Shown: positions 1-11,125, numbered from the stretch's first letter. The stretch: 47,325 nucleotides of DNA from Intoshia linei (GCA_001642005.1 LWCA01000153.1:1-47325); one strand, 5' to 3'. Notes: generated by a model not told the origin, from the letters alone. Translations and numbers: made by a program.

Positions 1-419
1 TTGATTTAGTTTGTAGTTTTAATTTCGATTTCATAAATCTTTCACTTTTCTCATCATTTTCGTTGGAATTAATGTTCAAATTCTTAAAACCATTTCATTT
101 TTTCTTTATGGGTTATTAAAAATTTCGCTTTAAATGTTTTTCTATAAAATATTTTCAATGACTTATCAAATAGAAAAAACTTATGTACTTCGTACAAACA
201 GCACCTAGCTCTCAATTAATCAATCAATTTCCGAAAATAATATTCATGAGACTACAATCTATCTTAAAAATATATATAAAATTTGTTTTTTTAAAAAACA
301 TGATTTACTTTTTAAATATTAAAATAATCAAAGCAAAATGATTCTATTATAAAATATTGAAACGAATATTAATGAACCTTTTCTCAAATGAAATTATCTA
401 AATTTTTTTATGAATCACC

Positions 420-665
420 TAAACTGACCCTTAACTTATATAAAATTGAATATGTATATTAAAATTACAGTTATATCCAGTGAACACACAAAAAATTTCA
501 ATCTGATAAAGTTACGTCTTCACGGTAAAAAAGCACTTTAGTATTACATTTTTTATAGTGAAACTATTTTATTAAAACAAAAAATTTGAAATAATTAATG
601 GTTCCTACATTTAAAAAAAAAGATTAATTTGATAGAGCTTATTTCAGTGGAAGTTAGCATACTTT
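420..665 (+). repeat. Dispersed repeat family A, copy 1
   Basis: This is about 245 bp closely similar to 40040-40290. Shared blocks include CTTATATAAAATTGAAT, AACACACAAAAAATTTCAAT, CTTCACGGTAAAAAAG and TGATAGAGCTTATT. Related head sequences lie near 1045, 24220, 36800 and 39755. No coding potential is seen, so it looks like a non-autonomous transposable element. Confidence 0.6.
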
Positions 666-905
666 CTACAACGAAACATTAAAAGTATAAATATATTAAG
701 TTTATTTATTCAGTCTTTCACTTGCAAAATAGGATTTTAAAAAACATTGTATCCAAAGATTAGGAGACAATCTTGACCATTTCGAAAAACATCCGTTCGC
801 CTCGTTTACCAATCGTTTCAAAAATTTTTTAAATCTTTTCCATGTCAATATCCTTTTGTAACGATTGGCAGATAAGAACTCTGATAAGTTCATCTTAAAT
901 AAAAA

Positions 906-982
906 GATGTCCAAATCTCGATTCGAACCTAGCCACGCAGAATACAATTATATGACTATAACCACTCTGCCAGTTAGACATC
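906..982 (-). pseudogene. tRNA-like relic (tRNA pseudogene or tRNA-derived SINE head)
   Basis: Read on the minus strand, the ends pair as a 7-bp acceptor stem (GATGTCT with GGACATC). An A-box-like TGGCAGAGTGGTTA and a B-box-like GGTTCGAATC are present at tRNA-like spacing. The T stem around the B box does not pair well and no good anticodon stem of 5 bp with a 7-nt loop can be drawn, so a functional tRNA is unlikely. It could be a decayed tRNA gene or the Pol III head of a SINE. Confidence 0.5.
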
Positions 983-1602
983 ACAAGTGAGTTATATCAA
1001 AAGTATATATCGAATCTCGATTAAAATGATAGCGATATATCACTACACCTTTACTTATATAAAATTGAATGTCTGTGTTACCAATTATTTGAAAAATTGA
1101 CAGTCGCAGAATTTCAAAAAACCAAATTTCTAATACAGTTTTGCCAGTGCGAGTGTCTACATCTATTTTCCGTTTCCGATGTTATATTTATCAATAAGAT
1201 AAAACTGGATTCCGTTTTGAAAATACCACTTTATGCACTGAAAATGTATGTATATTATTCGTGGAAGTGTTATAAATCCTTATCCCAAAAAAAGTTCATT
1301 TTCACAATAAATACCACAGATTATTTTTTTTTAAAAAATTAAAAAAAATGAGTTATTAGAGATATTTCCAGTTAACCTACACAATAAAAATAAACTATCA
1401 ATTAGAAAGTTAAAATTTTAATAAGGTCAGATAATTACTATATAAATATAAACCAATAATTAAATTTAAAAAATAATAAAAAAGGCACATTTCCAAATTT
1501 AAAGCGGCACACTGTGTCTCCATATAGTTTGAGAAACACTTTCCTAGCTAATAATTTTTCCTGTGGTCGATAAGGGCTTACATGATTACATTAATTTAAT
1601 AC

Positions 1603-2724
1603 CTGCTAAAAGACTAATAATGGAAAGTAAAATCTTTTCAATTGACTGACTAGGTGACCATCGTTCATTTTTTGATTCATAACCAGAAGGATCATCTCCT
1701 GGAGCATGTAATATCGATATACAAATTCTGCCATCTTGGTAAACTAAAAAAACATTATAGTTATCAATTAATACTATTGTTATTAATCATTTATATAATT
1801 TGTTGACAGGCTAATTCCTATTTAACGGAATTCCTCGTTACGGAAAAAAATTTCAGATTATTTTTCTAATGTACAAAAATTCCGTTAAATTTCAACTTAA
1901 AATTCAACAAATTCTTATTTTAAGAGGTCCACGACGAAAAACATTTTCCGAACTAACTTGCACATTTCACATGCACTCAAATTTCAAATGAAGGTTAACG
2001 GATACAAGTAATTTCATGATTAAAATATTACCATTTGGGTGAAAGATATTGGTAACAAATCTGGCTGTAGGCGGTGCTAACGGGTAGTCTAATTTTTAAT
2101 TAAATATGACAAATAAAACAAAACCCAACGTAAAATCTAGACGAATTTTAAAAACTCCTCCATCAAAATCACAACCCTCTGGTGCTCTAATTTATATTTT
2201 ATCATTGTACTCAATTTAAATTACATACACAGAGCTTCCCATTCCAACATATTATTTTCATTGATAGGCCCAGCGACAATTCCTTCTGTAGGATTATCAA
2301 TCAAATCTAAATTGAAAAAGTATTATTCTATCATATTCGATATGTGATTCGCAATGTGGTGGTGTGAACCACTAGTGGTCCTCAAAGAACCTTCAGTAAT
2401 AATTACTAAAAACAAACTTTTTTAAATTTTAATTATAAATTGATATAGGAAACCTTCACATAAAAATTAACGAAATCCACTCAATATTGTATAATTATTA
2501 TAGAATGCGTACGTTACATGTTTATAGTAGCCAACATAAATTTTTTCCTCGTGGAAACTGACCATTGGACAGTTTGAAAAGACTGATCCAAAAAAAAATT
2601 AGAATAACCAAGAAATGGTCGACAAAGTAAAAAAGGTTGATAAACCCTGCTCTCATAATTTTAATTAATATTTAAAATTACTCTTAAACTCTGACGCTAA
2701 TCGACGAATCGCAAATCCAACCAT
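1603..2724 (-). CDS. UBE2G2: Ubiquitin-conjugating enzyme E2 G2-like, five exons found, 3' end missing
   Basis: This E2 (UBC7 class) carries ubiquitin for ER-associated degradation with partner ligases at the ER membrane. The exons on the minus strand are 2724-2682, 2306-2231, 2186-2125, 2088-2032 and 1743-1603, all with GT-AG ends and matching phases. The start [15 protein letters not shown] aligns with the UBE2G2 N-terminus. Later motifs are [26 protein letters not shown] and IFHPN, the active-site cysteine in RICISILH, and the G2-type acidic loop [12 protein letters not shown]. The G2 form is favoured over G1 by this loop and by [15 protein letters not shown]. The model stops after LLSIISLLA with a good donor. 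The last ~35 residues (usual total ~165) were not found down to base 1, so that exon may lie beyond the window. Introns are 375, 44, 36 and 288 nt. Confidence 0.88.
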
Positions 2725-3195
2725 TAAAAGTTATATCAATTTTATCAACAAAAGAAAACAATAATTTAAGCTGAAATTTACTTTATTGACAGATTTAGAA
2801 ACTAAAAATTCTTACAGTATGTATCTTCACTTGGATTTCAATTAATTCATGAATTTCGATATTAAACACTGCAATTAATCAAATGACCTACTATTTATTG
2901 TCATGGTTAATTTAAATTTAACGGAAATTAACATCGCAACATATTAATGCGCATCTTTATGTCTGTTTTGTTTGTACTATTGTCTGTGGAGTGATTATAG
3001 ATTTTTTTTATAATTTTAAAGAAATGTTAATTTCATTTTATAAAATATTTTGCTTCATTATCTAAATATCATTCATCAGGTAATGTAATGTAACTTATTT
3101 TGTTTGCTATCTTTACAATTTATAATTCTTGTCATCCATTCTACTTAAATAAAGTTTAATTTAATATCGTTCAATTCTAAGAAAAAGTATCAAAC
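2725..3195. promoter_or_regulatory. Divergent promoter region between UBE2G2 and TIM8
   Basis: These 471 bp separate the start codon of UBE2G2 (minus) from that of TIM8 (plus), so they must hold the promoters and 5' leaders of both unless an upstream noncoding exon exists. No ORF, clear TATA box or repeat family was recognised. That it is a shared promoter is inferred from gene orientation. Confidence 0.5.
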
Positions 3196-3453
3196 ATGGA
3201 CGAAAAAAATCAAGAAAAGATATTAAAATTCGCAAACGAACAACGTCAAAAACAGGAACTAACAAGTTATGTGCATAAATTAACAGACATTTGTTGGGAC
3301 ACGTGTATATCTTCAATCAGTCATAAGTTGGATTCCAAATCATCAACATGTGTAGACAATTGTGTTAATCGTTATTTTGATATGCAAAAAGTTATTGCAA
3401 CCCGACTGACCAAATTAGCTTCAAACGCTACAAATGAAAATTATTACAATTGA
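3196..3453 (+). CDS. TIMM8: Mitochondrial intermembrane-space chaperone Tim8
   Basis: An 85-residue small Tim protein. It has the diagnostic twin CX3C motifs, C33-x3-C37 (CWDTC) and C52-x3-C56 (CVDNC), which form two intramolecular disulfides in the intermembrane space. With Tim13 it escorts hydrophobic inner-membrane precursors such as TIM23. The KLDS sequence before the second motif and the CVxRYFD that follows are typical of Tim8 rather than Tim9, 10 or 13. It is one uninterrupted exon from the first ATG, with no signal peptide, as expected for MIA40-dependent import. Length matches the family. It is head-to-head with UBE2G2 and tail-to-tail with GOT1. Confidence 0.92.
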   Translation: MDEKNQEKILKFANEQRQKQELTSYVHKLTDICWDTCISSISHKLDSKSSTCVDNCVNRYFDMQKVIATRLTKLASNATNENYYN

Positions 3454-3761
3454 CCCTACTTGTAAATTTAAATTTATTAAACTTTAATTTTTTAACATGT
3501 ATTAACAGTGTTAATTTAACACTGTACAAGAAATTATTTCGATGCAGTTCGCAATAATCAATTTCCCCCTATTTTCTCTGTGCCTAAACTTGATGTAATG
3601 ATGAATAAGTCCTATAGCAGCACTGTCCATTAATTTCATGTATATCAGCGTTTTTCTGTGAAAATGAAACCCACATCAAACCTATGTTAAGGATGATTGC
3701 AAGGGATAGTGGGTAAAATCAAAATAAGAAACACTGTCAAATTTCATGGAATATATTTTAT

Positions 3762-4413
3762 TTATTTTACCTTGTTTATTCCTGGCAATTGGAATAGAAC
3801 CGATATTATAGGAATTTTTCTAAGAAACGTGATGCCAATAGGTATAAATCCCCTAAAATAAAACGTAATTATTATCATATGACGCAGTTAAGTCTCCAAA
3901 CCTGAAAAGTAACACGAAACCATACAGTTCGACAATCATACCAAGAATTGGCCAACCAAATAATAATATAACCATTCCAGAAAAAAACGATATGGTAGCT
4001 TTAGCCTTTTCCCTTTGAAAAAAAAATGTTAATGTCCTTTTTACGCCAATCATGCATGTTATACCAGTGATAAATAAAATCTAAATTGAAATTATTTTGA
4101 TTACAACTTTATACATTTCCTATGGCTAATAATCCTCGATCAAAAATCATAACGACACCCAAACATAATAGTAATGTTCCAATCGACAATAATCCAATTC
4201 CTATTTCTAAATTGTAAGTATTGATTTCAAAAGAATCATTTTAATCAAATAATTTTCAAAATAGAGGTTGGGGAACCTCTATTTTGGTAATTATAATAAT
4301 GCACATAAATAATATCTTAAGAAAAATTGGTTGGGAATTCCAACTTGGCATCACTAAATTAAAACTGAAAACTCAGGATTACTTTGTATATCTGTTATTG
4401 CGAAAGCAGCCAT
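3762..4413 (-). CDS. GOLT1B: Golgi transport protein GOT1, four-exon model
   Basis: A small multi-pass membrane protein of ER-to-Golgi vesicle transport. Exons on the minus strand are 4413-4383 (MAAFAITDIQ), 4206-4115, 4080-3902 and 3852-3762. Family landmarks in order are KIGIGLLSIG, MIFDRGLLAIGN, RTLTFFFQREKAKATI, GWPILGMIVELYGFVLLF and FRGFIPIGITFLRKIP, then LPGIN. Four hydrophobic segments are visible. Introns are 176, 34 and 49 nt. The C-terminus is uncertain: reading through after LPGINK gives a stop at 3762-3764, but a GT at the same place could instead join an exon near 3590-3650. The expected total is ~138 residues and this model gives ~131. Confidence 0.85.
4257..4286. repeat. Perfect 13-bp inverted repeat with GGGG loop
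   Basis: CAAAATAGAGGTT and its exact complement are separated by GGGG, inside GOT1 intron 1. The core AGAGGTTGGGGAACCTCT looks like two hAT-type terminal repeats joined end to end, so it may be a remnant of an excised or collapsed hAT element. Confidence 0.6.
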
Positions 4414-4529
4414 TTTTTAATTTTAAAATAAAGTTTTTTTATTGACAATTTTATATATCATTTAAATACAGAAGCTGTAGTACTGACTTATGTTTACAGT
4501 ATATTGCATTGTTTTTGTTAATATTAAAT

Positions 4530-5400
4530 AAACTAGTGTAACTGTCATGTACTTCGTACAAACTCTGCCGAGGGCGGACATTTTTATTCTACCAGAAAAA
4601 TCAATAAAAAAATTTAACCTAAAAATGCTACTATTCACTATTATAAATCTTTTAAAGGAGTGGTTCCAGACTTTTTAGACGTGGACCCGTCATATCACAT
4701 TACGTTTTAATTTTAAGTGAATTATCATTAAATTTATTTTGTTAACATTTGTGTAACGAATTTAAAAAAAATTGTTATCCCATTTTTTAATTTATTAAAC
4801 AAGGTATAATCTTAAAAATAAAATAAAAACAGTCCAATTCTAAAAATTGTCATAAATAGCATAAATTCCAGAAAAAATAAAATTAAGAAACCTATTTTGT
4901 CATTTTCAATGTGATGACATATATTCAGTATCAATTTAATAAATAAATCCTAAAAATTGTCATAAATAGCATAAATTCCAGAAAAAATAAAATTATAAAC
5001 CTATTTTGTCATTTTCACTGTGATATATATATGTATATTAATATATGCATTATGCAGTACCAATTTAATAAATTTAGTTATTAATATAGTATACTAATAA
5101 TTATTAATATTAATATAGTAATTAAAAATACCTGTAGCGTGAGTAGCGTAGCGTGAGACTAACTTTACTCTTATTAACGAATTATTATATTATCAATACA
5201 ATCTTTTATCTCGTACATTTTGAAATCAATAACCAAACTTGAAAATATATTTTTCTGTACATTAAATATCAATAATTAACGGAATCAGCACTTTAGAAAC
5301 ATATTTCCGATGAATTTTACCAATATTGTAATAAATATAAAAATGATAATAACAAAGTTGTATTACAATCAGTAATTCGTTGTTGTAGTTTTAATTTAAA
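4530..5400 (+). repeat. Dispersed repeat family B, near full-length copy with internal duplication
   Basis: The copy begins near CATGTACTTCGTACAAACTC and GCCGAGGGCGGAC. It continues through AAAATGCTACTATTCACTAT and GTGGACCCGTCATATCACAT to the conserved block CCTAAAAATTGTCATAAATA. That block is present twice here (near 4838 and 4947), and the copy ends in a TGTAATAAATATAAAAAT region. Other copies lie at 7355-7680, 10010-11045, 11740-12070 and 40545-41490. No terminal inverted or long terminal repeats were recognised and no coding capacity is seen, so this is a non-autonomous element of unknown class. Confidence 0.6.
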
Positions 5401-5837
5401 TTTTAAACCAAATGTTTTGAAAATAAGAATTTGAGAATCAAAAATTGCTTAGCAATGAAAAAAAACCCGAAGGAATCAATTATATAGATTTCCATCCATA
5501 TTTATTTATTGGAAATGTGTAAACTTGAACAAAATGGATAAAATCTGATATTAATGAAATAATTATATATTGAAATATTTAATTTAGATAAATAAATGGA
5601 TGGTTTAAATATTAGGGTGAGGAAATATGTGAGTTCATTTGAAATAAATTATATATGACAATGTGATGTACAATGTACATTTTAACAATTCAACTTTATC
5701 TGGAGGTTTATAGAGATATAATATAAAACATCTCAACTTTTTAACGCTTTGTAGAGTGAACATATATTTCAAAGACATTTAGTAAACGGGTAAATACATA
5801 CAAAAGCGGAATTTACGAAATACAAAAAATTTCCAAT

Positions 5838-6067
5838 CTACAATGTTAAATACAATTTAATTCTAGTATTATCTACAGTAATTTGTGAATTATTTAATTT
5901 GTTCTTGAGTACATAAATGTTCACATTTTTATTAATAATCCAGTATATATCATCTCCAAATTGTAATTCAAATGGCTTCTTTTTAGTTTTGACATTTGTA
6001 TGAAAATATTTTTGAAGTCTCACTCACATAAAATTTACATCCGGACCACGGTAATTCAGAGATATAC
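5838..6067 (-). CDS. Possible two-exon gene tail, unrecognised
   Basis: On the minus strand a good acceptor (TTCAG) precedes an open stretch at 6067-6028 encoding YISELPWSGCKFY, ended by the strong donor GTGAGT. After a further AG there is an open segment starting KPFELQFGDDIYW and ending at the stop at 5838-5840. The second part is faintly like the end of a CS-domain fold (D-x-YW-I followed by a beta-strand), but no upstream exon for such a domain was found. It could be a real gene tail, a pseudogene or chance. Confidence 0.2.
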
Positions 6068-7354
6068 CTGAACAGATGAAAATTATAGGTTATAAACAAG
6101 AATATGTTATACATGTTTACTTACATACATAGTAAATGTTAATAAACATATATATGTAACTGGCATGTTTTACTATGGAATATAATTTTCAAATATTTTG
6201 AATGATATTTCTTTTAAAATATTTCTTAGAAACAACTAAAATGAGTTGAAACTATGAGGTGTTGACAAAATGAAATGAAGAAAATCGGCTGGACATTTTT
6301 GCAAATTTAAATCCGAATCAGTTTGATTTGATACTCTTAAACTTTAAAGTCTAATGTACATGAGTATTTCGTAACCGATACGCCGAGGCACCCGACAAAA
6401 TCAAAGTGCGCGTAAAAAGTGAAGTATAAAAATAGATGAAAACTAATAATATTTATCAACGAATTGTTTGAAAATAGCAAATGTGAGAATCAAGTAGTTT
6501 GATGACACCTAAACGTATGAGTACATATACCCACATCAGCGATCTATAGATATTCTATTCTAATTTTAATACCAAAATAGTTTACGCGAACTGTAACACA
6601 ATTTATCGAATGTCAATTTAAATAAAACGAAATTTTGTATTTAGAATTTACGCATATACATTGTATATTATACAAGTATAAGTAAAAAAATTATCTCGTA
6701 ATATAAGGTTCATAGGCAAATCGATGCAAGTGCATTAGTTCGGATGTACCAAAAATAGTCTTCCTAATATTATCTTCTCTTACAATTTCGAATGAAAATA
6801 ATTTATTCTAAATATATTATTTTGTAGAATAATTATTTCATTAATTCACTAATAATTAATGAGTTAATTAACATGTAAATTATTACATTTTATTTATATA
6901 AAAATTATATTATTGAATATCATAACCAGGGTTTGAATTAATTGCTTATTAAAAAATAACTGAATTAATTGTAATAAATTTGTTTTTTAAAATATAAAAA
7001 AATTTCAATTAAAGATTGATAACAATATCATAATCATTTTTAAAAAACTGGTCATGTGGTTATAATGAATATACTAAAATGTTGTTTGTTCGAAGTACAT
7101 AAAAGTCAAGCTAGTAGGTTAAATAAATCATTTTTCTGGTGACAAACGCGTTTCTACTTTTCTAAAATTGCATAGAATAATGAAAAGTTGTTAATATTTT
7201 ATTATACAATATCAAACTATTTTAGTTGCATTATACTATTATATTTTAGTTTTATTTTATTTAAGTATTTTATTTGCAAAATAGTACAGTCAAAATCTCA
7301 TTTAACGAAAATGGCAAAACATTNCATATGCAATCATCGGTCACTAATGGGTTA

Positions 7355-7680
7355 AATATCCTACTATTTACTTTTATAAATCCTTTAAAGGTGTGGTTCT
7401 CAAACTTGTTTCGGGTGGAACCATCATATCACATTATTTTTACTTTAAAGTGAATTATTTCATCTTAAATTTTTTGTTTGTTAACATTTGCGTAAATAAT
7501 TTTAAAAATAATTGTCCCATTTTTTTAATTTATTAGACAGAATGAGTTGTATAATCTTAACAATAAAGTAAAAACACTCAAATCCTAAAAATTGTCATAA
7601 ATAGCATAAATTCCAGAAAAAATAAAATTATAAAAACCTATTTTGTTATTTTTAATGTGATGATATATCAGTGATGGCAA
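7355..7680 (+). repeat. Dispersed repeat family B, internal copy
   Basis: It matches the B consensus from CTACTATTTACTTTTATAAA through GGTGTGGTTC and CATCATATCACATTA. The block CCTAAAAATTGTCATAAATA follows, and the copy ends near CCTATTTTGTTATTTTTAAT. The 5' head seen in other copies is missing. Confidence 0.6.
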
Positions 7681-8011
7681 AACGTGTGTTTTCGTGTTAA
7701 AAATACACACTTGACCTATTTTTTAACACAATTCACAAAATCGGCGCATTAAAAATTCATTTACAAATAATAAACTCATCAAGAAATAAATTCCATGAGT
7801 AAACAAGGTTTTCTTGCCTTTATGACAATTAGTGTTTTTGACCCCTAAGATGTGAGTTTGGGAAGTTGAAATTTATTTTGCTAACACCCCCGGAAAAACT
7901 GTAATTGAAATGTAAACTTTATAAAAATCTAAGACTGATATTACATGTATTACTTCTAGTAAGGATATTAACTAAATTGTTTATATCCCAAAAATATTTA
8001 AATTTATTTTT

Positions 8012-9893
8012 TTACGAAATGCTGGACATGTAAGCAGAAAATGCTTCATTTTTATATTTTATAGTAGTAGCAAGTGGGTCTGAATTTTGCGTAATTCCTC
8101 TACCAACAACAACAAAGTCTGCAAATTTGAAAGAAACAGCATTGAACGGAGTATTATACTTTTGATCAATACTGTCACAAAATGCATCAGACCGAACACC
8201 TTTGAATGTAATTTAAATAAATTAATTAATAAAATATACCTGGTGTAACATGAATTACGGTAGGATCTGTCATAATTCGTTCTTGTGAAATAAAACCACT
8301 ACAAAAATTTGGATTCGATTTGACTAAGTTTTTGCATTCTATTTTGATTTATAAATTAAAATATTACAATGATTATACCTATAGTTTTATTATATGAAGG
8401 GTTACTACTAAGAGTTGACACTAGTAAACAAAAAATATCCGTATCTTGTGCCATATCCGCCAAAATTTCAACCGTCTTTGATCCTGCAACAACATGACAC
8501 GTTACTGCATCAACCCAATTTTTAAATTGATATGGTCCACTTATAAATTGTCCTTTAACAGTATTACCAATATCGGAAAATTTTCGATCTTCAATTAATA
8601 AAAATTTTAAACAAGTTGAAAGTTTTTTAATTTTTTTAATTATTTCAGCATTAAATAAATCAACGGCATACATGTCACAATGAAGTTTGAGAGCGGCAAT
8701 GTGAGGTCCAACAAGATTTAATAACTAAATCAACATTTGAAAAAATGCAATGTAATTAAATTACCGTTAGAAAAGAATCTGTGTTGGAAATTTCGTCTAC
8801 TGCCAGTATTAAATTTGTTTTTTTTTCGTGAGCTATTTGAAATAATTTTGAAACATTTTTATTTAATTTTTTTTCGTCGTTTAGTTTTGCTCTCGTTACA
8901 AAAGGTAATCTTTTCTCTTCCAAGTGATCTATTAGCATTCCCTTTTGAAAATTACCACCATCAGAATCAGATATAATGCAATCAAATTGTTTTTTATTAA
9001 TTGTGTTATTATTAAAAAAATATTCAGCAACATATCTTTGGGTGAATAAACTGTGAAAATTTAAATTTAAAGTTAATTTCATATCACATTTTTTCACAAT
9101 TTGTCGGTTCATTATAACAAAAACGTGTTCAACAATTAAACCAGCTTCAATTAGTTGGTCGCGTGCTTCGATTATACTTGTGCCAGTAGAACATACATCA
9201 TCTATTAATAAACATTTTTGTCCCTTTTTGAAATTCCCTTCAATCGATTTATTTAATCCATATTCTTTTGGTTTATCACGTACCAAAATCATTGGTTTAT
9301 TTGATATCGAACTTATCAAACTGCTGAATGGAATCGAACCTAATGGTATTCCACAAACAATGTCAACGTCTTTTAATATTTCTTCGAGTAAATTAACAGA
9401 TGTAAATGCTAAACGAGTAAGCAATTCTGGGAAACTCATTAATATTCGAAAATCTATGAATTTAATTAAATTATTTTAAATTTTGTGCGGTTATTTTAGA
9501 ACTAGACCATTTCAGCAAACAAGATTATGGAACGTTAGAAATTTAATAAAATTTTATTTATGGGTACTACCCAAGGCGTAGTGCTGTTAAAATTTTAATC
9601 ACTGATTTAATACAGTGATTGCTCTCAAAAGGGGCCACTTCAAAAAAGATTTTATAATTTTGCTAATAATAAACAAAACGGGAAATTCAGTATTATCTCA
9701 AAAGTGGTAACATAGATGAAGAGCCCATATAAAAAAGTGGATTTGTGTAGTAAATAAAATATGATAGTATTTGATCATTACATAAATTACCAAAATAAAT
9801 ATTTGTAGATATTCCACTCTTTAATATAAAGTCCCCAAATTTCACAATTTCTGCTTTATTTATTTTATCGAGTAATGGTATGCTCTTTAACAT
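8012..9893 (-). CDS. UMPS: Uridine 5'-monophosphate synthase (OPRT-OMPDC fusion)
   Basis: This bifunctional enzyme makes UMP from orotate in the last two steps of de novo pyrimidine synthesis. Exons on the minus strand are 9893-9791, 9453-8765, 8724-8379, 8338-8240 and 8199-8012. The N-terminal OPRT domain starts MLKSIPLLDKINKAEIVKFG and has VCGIPLGSIPF and the PRPP-binding loop LLIDDVCSTGTS. The C-terminal OMP decarboxylase domain has KLHCD, the catalytic signature EDRKFSDIGNT and the phosphate-binding VVGRGI near the end. The protein is about 474 residues, the usual size of the animal fusion. Introns 2, 3 and 4 are each exactly 40 nt, and intron 1 is 337 nt. No frame break or missing key residue was seen, so it should be functional. 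Confidence 0.93.
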
Positions 9894-10009
9894 TTTAACA
9901 GGCTATTTTTATGTTTAATTAAGGTTAAATAAACGTATCTATGGCTTTAAAATTAATGTTTACGTACTTATGAACCGATTCATTCAATATTTATATTAAT
10001 AATTAGCTT

Positions 10010-11045
10010 GACTGTTATGTACCTCGTACAAACAGCATCCTAGTTTTGCCGAGGGTGGACAGGTGGATTTTATTATACCAGAAAAATAAATTCAATAAGA
10101 AAATTTAACCTAAAAATGCTACTATTCACTATTATCAATCATTTAAAGGAATGGTTCCAAACTTGTTTCAGGTGGACCCGTGATATCACATTACGTTTTA
10201 ATTTAAAGTAAATAATCGATGTGATTATGGGATGTGATGTTTTGATTAGATATGGTGTTAGTATAAATTTGAGGGAGAATACTTTGGTGTTTAATTTAGA
10301 AATAGATCAATGTGTGACGGGGTCTAGTTGTAAATTAAAAGGTGAGATGTGTAATATATTTGAATCTACAAATAAAAAAAAGGGTGGTTGATGCAATTGG
10401 GGTGTGTGATATGGGTTTTTTGAAAAATATTGAGAAAATTAATGTGAAGAATATTTTAAATAACCCTGATATGGAGTATGAATTAGAAAATGGAGTTGTA
10501 GGATTTGAGTTGCAGTTGAAGTAAAAAATTGGTAAGGTGAGTAAAAAATTAGCTAGTGTGTCCAATAAATTTTGTCAGGTGGTAAATCAGTTTGGTGATG
10601 TATTTTGTGAAAAACCTGGCAAAACTAAGTGGTTATAACATGAGATAAATTTGCGTGATGGTGTTAATCTTGTTCGTGGGTCCGTGTATAGTGCTCCAGG
10701 GAATGTGAAACTTAAATTGAGGATACAATTGGAACAAATGTTGAGGTTGGGTGTTATTGAGGTGTCTAAATCTAGTTGGAGGTCCCATGCTTTTTGGTAC
10801 AAAAAAAAGATGGTAAGTACAGATTAGTGATAAAGTCAATTATTCCACGTTAAATTTATTTTGTTAACATTTGTGTAAAAATGTTTGAAAACAATTATTA
10901 TCTTATTTTTTTAATTTATTAGAGAGAATGTGTTGTATAATCTTAAAAATAAAGTAAAAACAGTACCATCCTAAAAATTGTCATAAATAGCATAAATTCC
11001 AGAAAAAATAAAATTGTAAAACCTATTTTGTCATTTTCAATGATA
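10010..11045 (+). repeat. Dispersed repeat family B, copy split by a gypsy fragment
   Basis: The left part (10010-10216) has the 5' head TGTACCTCGTACAAACAGC, GCCGAGGGTGGAC and GGACCCGTGATATCACATTA. The right part (10847-11045) resumes with GTTAAATTTATTTTGTTAAC and the block CCTAAAAATTGTCATAAATA. The break falls within a segment that is continuous in the copies at 4700 and 7440, so the sequence between is an insertion. Confidence 0.65.
10217..10846 (+). mobile_element. Ty3/gypsy-type retrotransposon fragment (protease end to RT start)
   Basis: The reading begins with a retropepsin-like stretch, VIMGCDVLIRYGVSINLREN, matching the C-terminal ILGxDFL region of retroviral-type proteases. It continues with a linker and then the start of a reverse transcriptase: LRDGVNLVRGSVYSAPG, IQLEQMLRLGVIEVSKSSW and KKKDGKYRL. 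The frame is broken by stops and at least one shift, for example in the AAAAAAA run near 10800. No long terminal repeats, RNase H or integrase are present, so this is a dead internal fragment of about 630 bp sitting inside a family B repeat. Confidence 0.75.
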
Positions 11046-11125
11046 ATATAGTAATAAGTAAGTATAATAATAAGTATTTTCTGTTCCTAGTGGAAGTCCA
11101 TTTAATCTAGTGATATGGAAAATCT

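Larger units (their letters stand above)
1..1602. other. Left flank, no supported gene; repeat fragments
   Basis: Apart from the tRNA-like relic at 906-982, this stretch holds repeat pieces. At 180-215 there is a fragment of the 5' end of dispersed family B (TGTACTTCGTACAAACAGC). At 420-665 and 1045-1140 there are copies of family A, which carries the TTATATAAAAT core. At 1495-1547 lies a single hAT-like terminus (TTTGAGAAACACT). It probably lies in the last intron of the UBE2G2 gene, whose terminal exon I could not find here. Confidence 0.4.
5401..8011. other. Intergenic stretch without a supported gene
   Basis: Between the family B copy and the UMPS stop codon I see no recognisable gene. 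It holds a possible exon pair at 5838-6067 (listed separately) and a minus-strand fragment of the family B 5' end near 7085-7125. A family B internal copy lies at 7355-7680. The single ambiguous base is at 7324. Confidence 0.4.

Noticed and set aside
702-947. 81-residue minus-strand ORF
   Set aside because: Its first part is the translation of the tRNA-like relic and the rest has no recognisable motif or splice context.
9180-9479. 99-residue plus-strand ORF
   Set aside because: Antisense to UMPS exon 2.
10587-10839. Two overlapping minus-strand ORFs of ~70 residues
   Set aside because: They are antisense to the gypsy RT fragment, which has a clear family match on the plus strand.
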